Origin: Welwitschia mirabilis
Taxonomy: Eukaryota; Gnetophyta; Gnetopsida; Welwitschiales
Assembly: GCA_051453625.1 (NCBI GenBank)
Contig: JBOZIK010000001.1
Coordinates: 94,768,670 to 94,832,669, forward strand
Direction of reading: 5' to 3'
Length of the DNA: 64,000 nucleotides
Shown: positions 61,883 through 64,000 of the stretch, one piece after another
Numbering within the stretch: the first letter of the stretch is position 1
Layout: each line of letters opens with the position of its first letter
Notes under the pieces: generated by a model
What the model was told of the DNA's origin: nothing
The model's database searches: none
What the model saw: the letters and a program-made list of their open reading frames with translations, nothing else
Position numbers and translations under genes: made by a program

Positions 61883-62151
61883 GAAGAATGACATATTCAT
61901 GGACTAGTTTTGCACATAAGTATAAGAAATTTGAAAGGCTTTATGGAGTGCAACTAGTAGAGTCCAAACATTAAAAATTAGATATGATCTAGCTTATAGC
62001 ATTTCTATGATTTTCTAATAGTTCATTAAAATGTAAGTTTAAAAAATCAAAATGGTCATGAGAAAAATATATGTTTTATTTCATAGAAGAAGGATTAAAA
62101 TTATAAATTTCAAAACAAAATTGATATCATTAGTATCTCCTGGTAATTGAT
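61883..62151 (-). other. Probable continuation of element G between F and E
   Basis: It lies outside F's target duplication and before E's LTR. The minus strand weakly resembles F around 45950-46080. No gene seen. Confidence 0.35.
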
Positions 62152-63431
62152 TATTGCAGTTTGTATTTGTGCAAATGTTACATTCTTAAGTCGATCCTAT
62201 AATTTGTAAATAAATATATATTTTTCATAACACAATACACTAATATAGATGGAAGTGACTCAAATGTTATATTTTCATTAAAGGCATAAGCAAGAAAAAA
62301 GAGAATCAATTTTGAAAATGAAACACTTATATCCTTAAAGTAGAAATAAATGGCAATGCATAAATAATAATGTAAACACACTTATGCAAGTAAAATGCAA
62401 ATCTAAACTAAGTGTAAATTTCATCCAATTACTAGATCAACCTCTCATAGAGATCGATCCTATATAATGTAGAATTAATTAGGAAATATCATTACTAGAT
62501 CAAAACCAAACTAAGCTATCAGCTATGTCAAACAAAATATGAAAACAATGTAAAGTTAATCTTGGAAAAGAAATATAATGCACCTAAACTAATAATGTCA
62601 ACCCTAACAAAGGTTACCTTCATGTTTTATAGCACTACAAAAGTTGTCACAGAATCAAAAGTAACATAAACTATAATGGACATGCACAAAATAAGATATA
62701 ATAATAAAAAAGAGTTTTTAAATAAGGATTAGACAAAAATCCATGTTACAAAGTACCAACACCTCAATAAAGGATGCATAGCCCAACACCAAGGAAGATA
62801 TCTCTCTATAATAACAATGGATGAATTTATAATCCTTCAATATCTTGTCATAGGAATTTCTAATGCAAACGAAGACAAAAGAGAGTCGAGGGTGGATATG
62901 ATATTTATGGATATAATATTTATTAACAAAACAGACTCTACAAATGAACAAGACTAACAACCATGGAAATAACCCTAACAACTATGTAAGAAAGTGTGAG
63001 ATAAATGACTAGAGTTTGGTAAATCTTGGTGAAGCATTTATTTATAGTGTTATCCTACTAGTCATCCAAAGGATATAGAAGCTGATGTCACCTCATAAGA
63101 ATTCCACATGAGTTACTAGATTGATTCCAATTGGCTTCCTCTTTTACTTAAATGTTCTGTCATCTATATAGTCATTTGAATGACGAGGTAGATGAGAGGC
63201 CTTTTATAATTCTTCATGTACCGCATTAGCCTTATTATTTGTAGAATTTTTTCTTGAAATATAAAATATTATAAATTACCTCAAATGTTATAAAATATAA
63301 TGAAGATTGCATGTTTTTATATCATTTACCTTCGCTCTTAATTTTTATGGAAATGCAGTATAAACCTATCTAATGTCTTGCCAAACTACTCAAAATACCT
63401 TATCAAATACATATAAGTTGGTAGTACAACA

Positions 63432-63446
63432 TAGCCCCCTACTTAG
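63432..63446 (-). promoter_or_regulatory. Polypurine tract of element E (well preserved)
   Basis: The minus strand reads CTAAGTAGGGGGCTA directly before the LTR start TGTTGTAC. It is the best kept tract of the A/B family here and defines the LTR edge for the other copies. Confidence 0.85.
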
Positions 63447-63894
63447 TCTAATTAGTTCCTGACAAAACCAAGTAGATAATCATGATTGCAAACCAACTTA
63501 ACTATCAATAAAAACAACTAAGATATTGAAAAATTAAGCTAAAAAAGAATCTTAAAAATCTTATAAATGTAGACTGAATTGTCAAAAATAGAAAATTAAA
63601 TGTTTTACCTCTATGGTGCATTAGCCATACTATTACCTAGGTCATCATCTAAATAATACAGGGGATGACAGGCTAAGAGAATATTCTTGAAAAATAGAAA
63701 CATGTGACAAAAATTTTTAGAAACGTAATCATTAATTACATTGATAATCAATATCCCCCCACTAAAATGTACAATAGATAAAGAGAATGATCATAGGAAA
63801 TATAAATAATCCTCATCATAAAGTATAAAAAATGGTCAATGTACATAAAATTCAAAAAATGTACATCATGATAATACTTAAAATAAGTAATGTC

Positions 63895-63912
63895 TGTGTG
63901 TGTGTGTGTGTG
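63895..63912. repeat. (TG)n microsatellite at sequence edge
   Basis: Nine TG units, then unsequenced bases to the end of the window (63913-64000). Confidence 0.95.
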
Positions 63913-64000
63913 NNNNNNNNNNNNNNNNNNNNNNNNNNNNNNNNNNNNNNNNNNNNNNNNNNNNNNNNNNNNNNNNNNNNNNNNNNNNNNNNNNNNNNNN

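Larger units (their letters stand above)
62152..63912 (-). mobile_element. Element E: 3' LTR and start of internal region, A/B family
   Basis: LTR 62152-63431 (1280 bp; TATTGCAG... to ...GTAGTACAACA), aligned with both LTRs of B. The internal 3' UTR follows to the gap, aligned with 48680-49170. It continues beyond the window. The five bases before it are TTGAT; the matching right copy is outside. Confidence 0.85.

Overview
The window looks like nuclear DNA of a flowering plant, from a gene-poor, heterochromatin-like region. It is very AT-rich and holds almost nothing but old LTR retrotransposons, nested in one another and worn down by stops, frameshifts and mostly transition-type changes. I recognised no intact gene. 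Two short stretches resemble plant host genes (an F-box/kelch type and a pentatricopeptide-repeat type); both are broken. The species cannot be told from the sequence.

Layout. (1) 1 to about 10325: element A, minus strand, cut by the window edge: env-position ORF, spacer, integrase, RNase H, RT, protease, gag, PBS, 5' LTR. (2) About 10326-13680: the only stretch that looks like host DNA, with the F-box/kelch-like and PPR-like remnants. (3) 13680-35190: the 3' end of a plus-strand chromovirus-type element (I) and its LTR. That LTR is split by element C (16172-34673, minus), and C's integrase is split in turn by element H (19509-27990, minus, target duplication AATTC). (4) 35187-36550: a junction and fragment D, carrying the env-position ORF of the A/B family. 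(5) About 36550 to 62151: element G (minus), interrupted by element F (41346-61877, plus, target duplication CATAG), which is itself interrupted by element B (47480-60068, minus, target duplication TATGA). (6) 62152 to the end: the 3' LTR and start of the internal region of element E, followed by unsequenced bases.

Families. A, B, C and E are related Ty3/gypsy elements of the Athila/Tat-like branch: domain order gag-PR-RT-RH-IN, and (A, B, C) a primer site derived from tRNA-Asp. A, B and D also carry an unidentified ORF between integrase and 3' LTR, where Athila-type elements keep an env-like gene; C appears to lack it. F and G are a second family with the same primer type; F keeps a gag trace but no pol. 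H and I are a third family: LTRs with a TGTCAyGTC terminus, initiator-tRNA-Met primer site, a chromodomain-like tail, and a repeat of about 25-40 bp inside the LTR.

Nothing here can work as an operon or pathway. Protease and RT active-site aspartates are lost in all three copies that can be read. The value of the window is its insertion history: three target duplications are exact, so relative ages can be ordered (B after F after G; H after C after I). Seven runs of N (15-913 bases) interrupt the sequence, and at least two look like assembly artefacts or mis-sized gaps.
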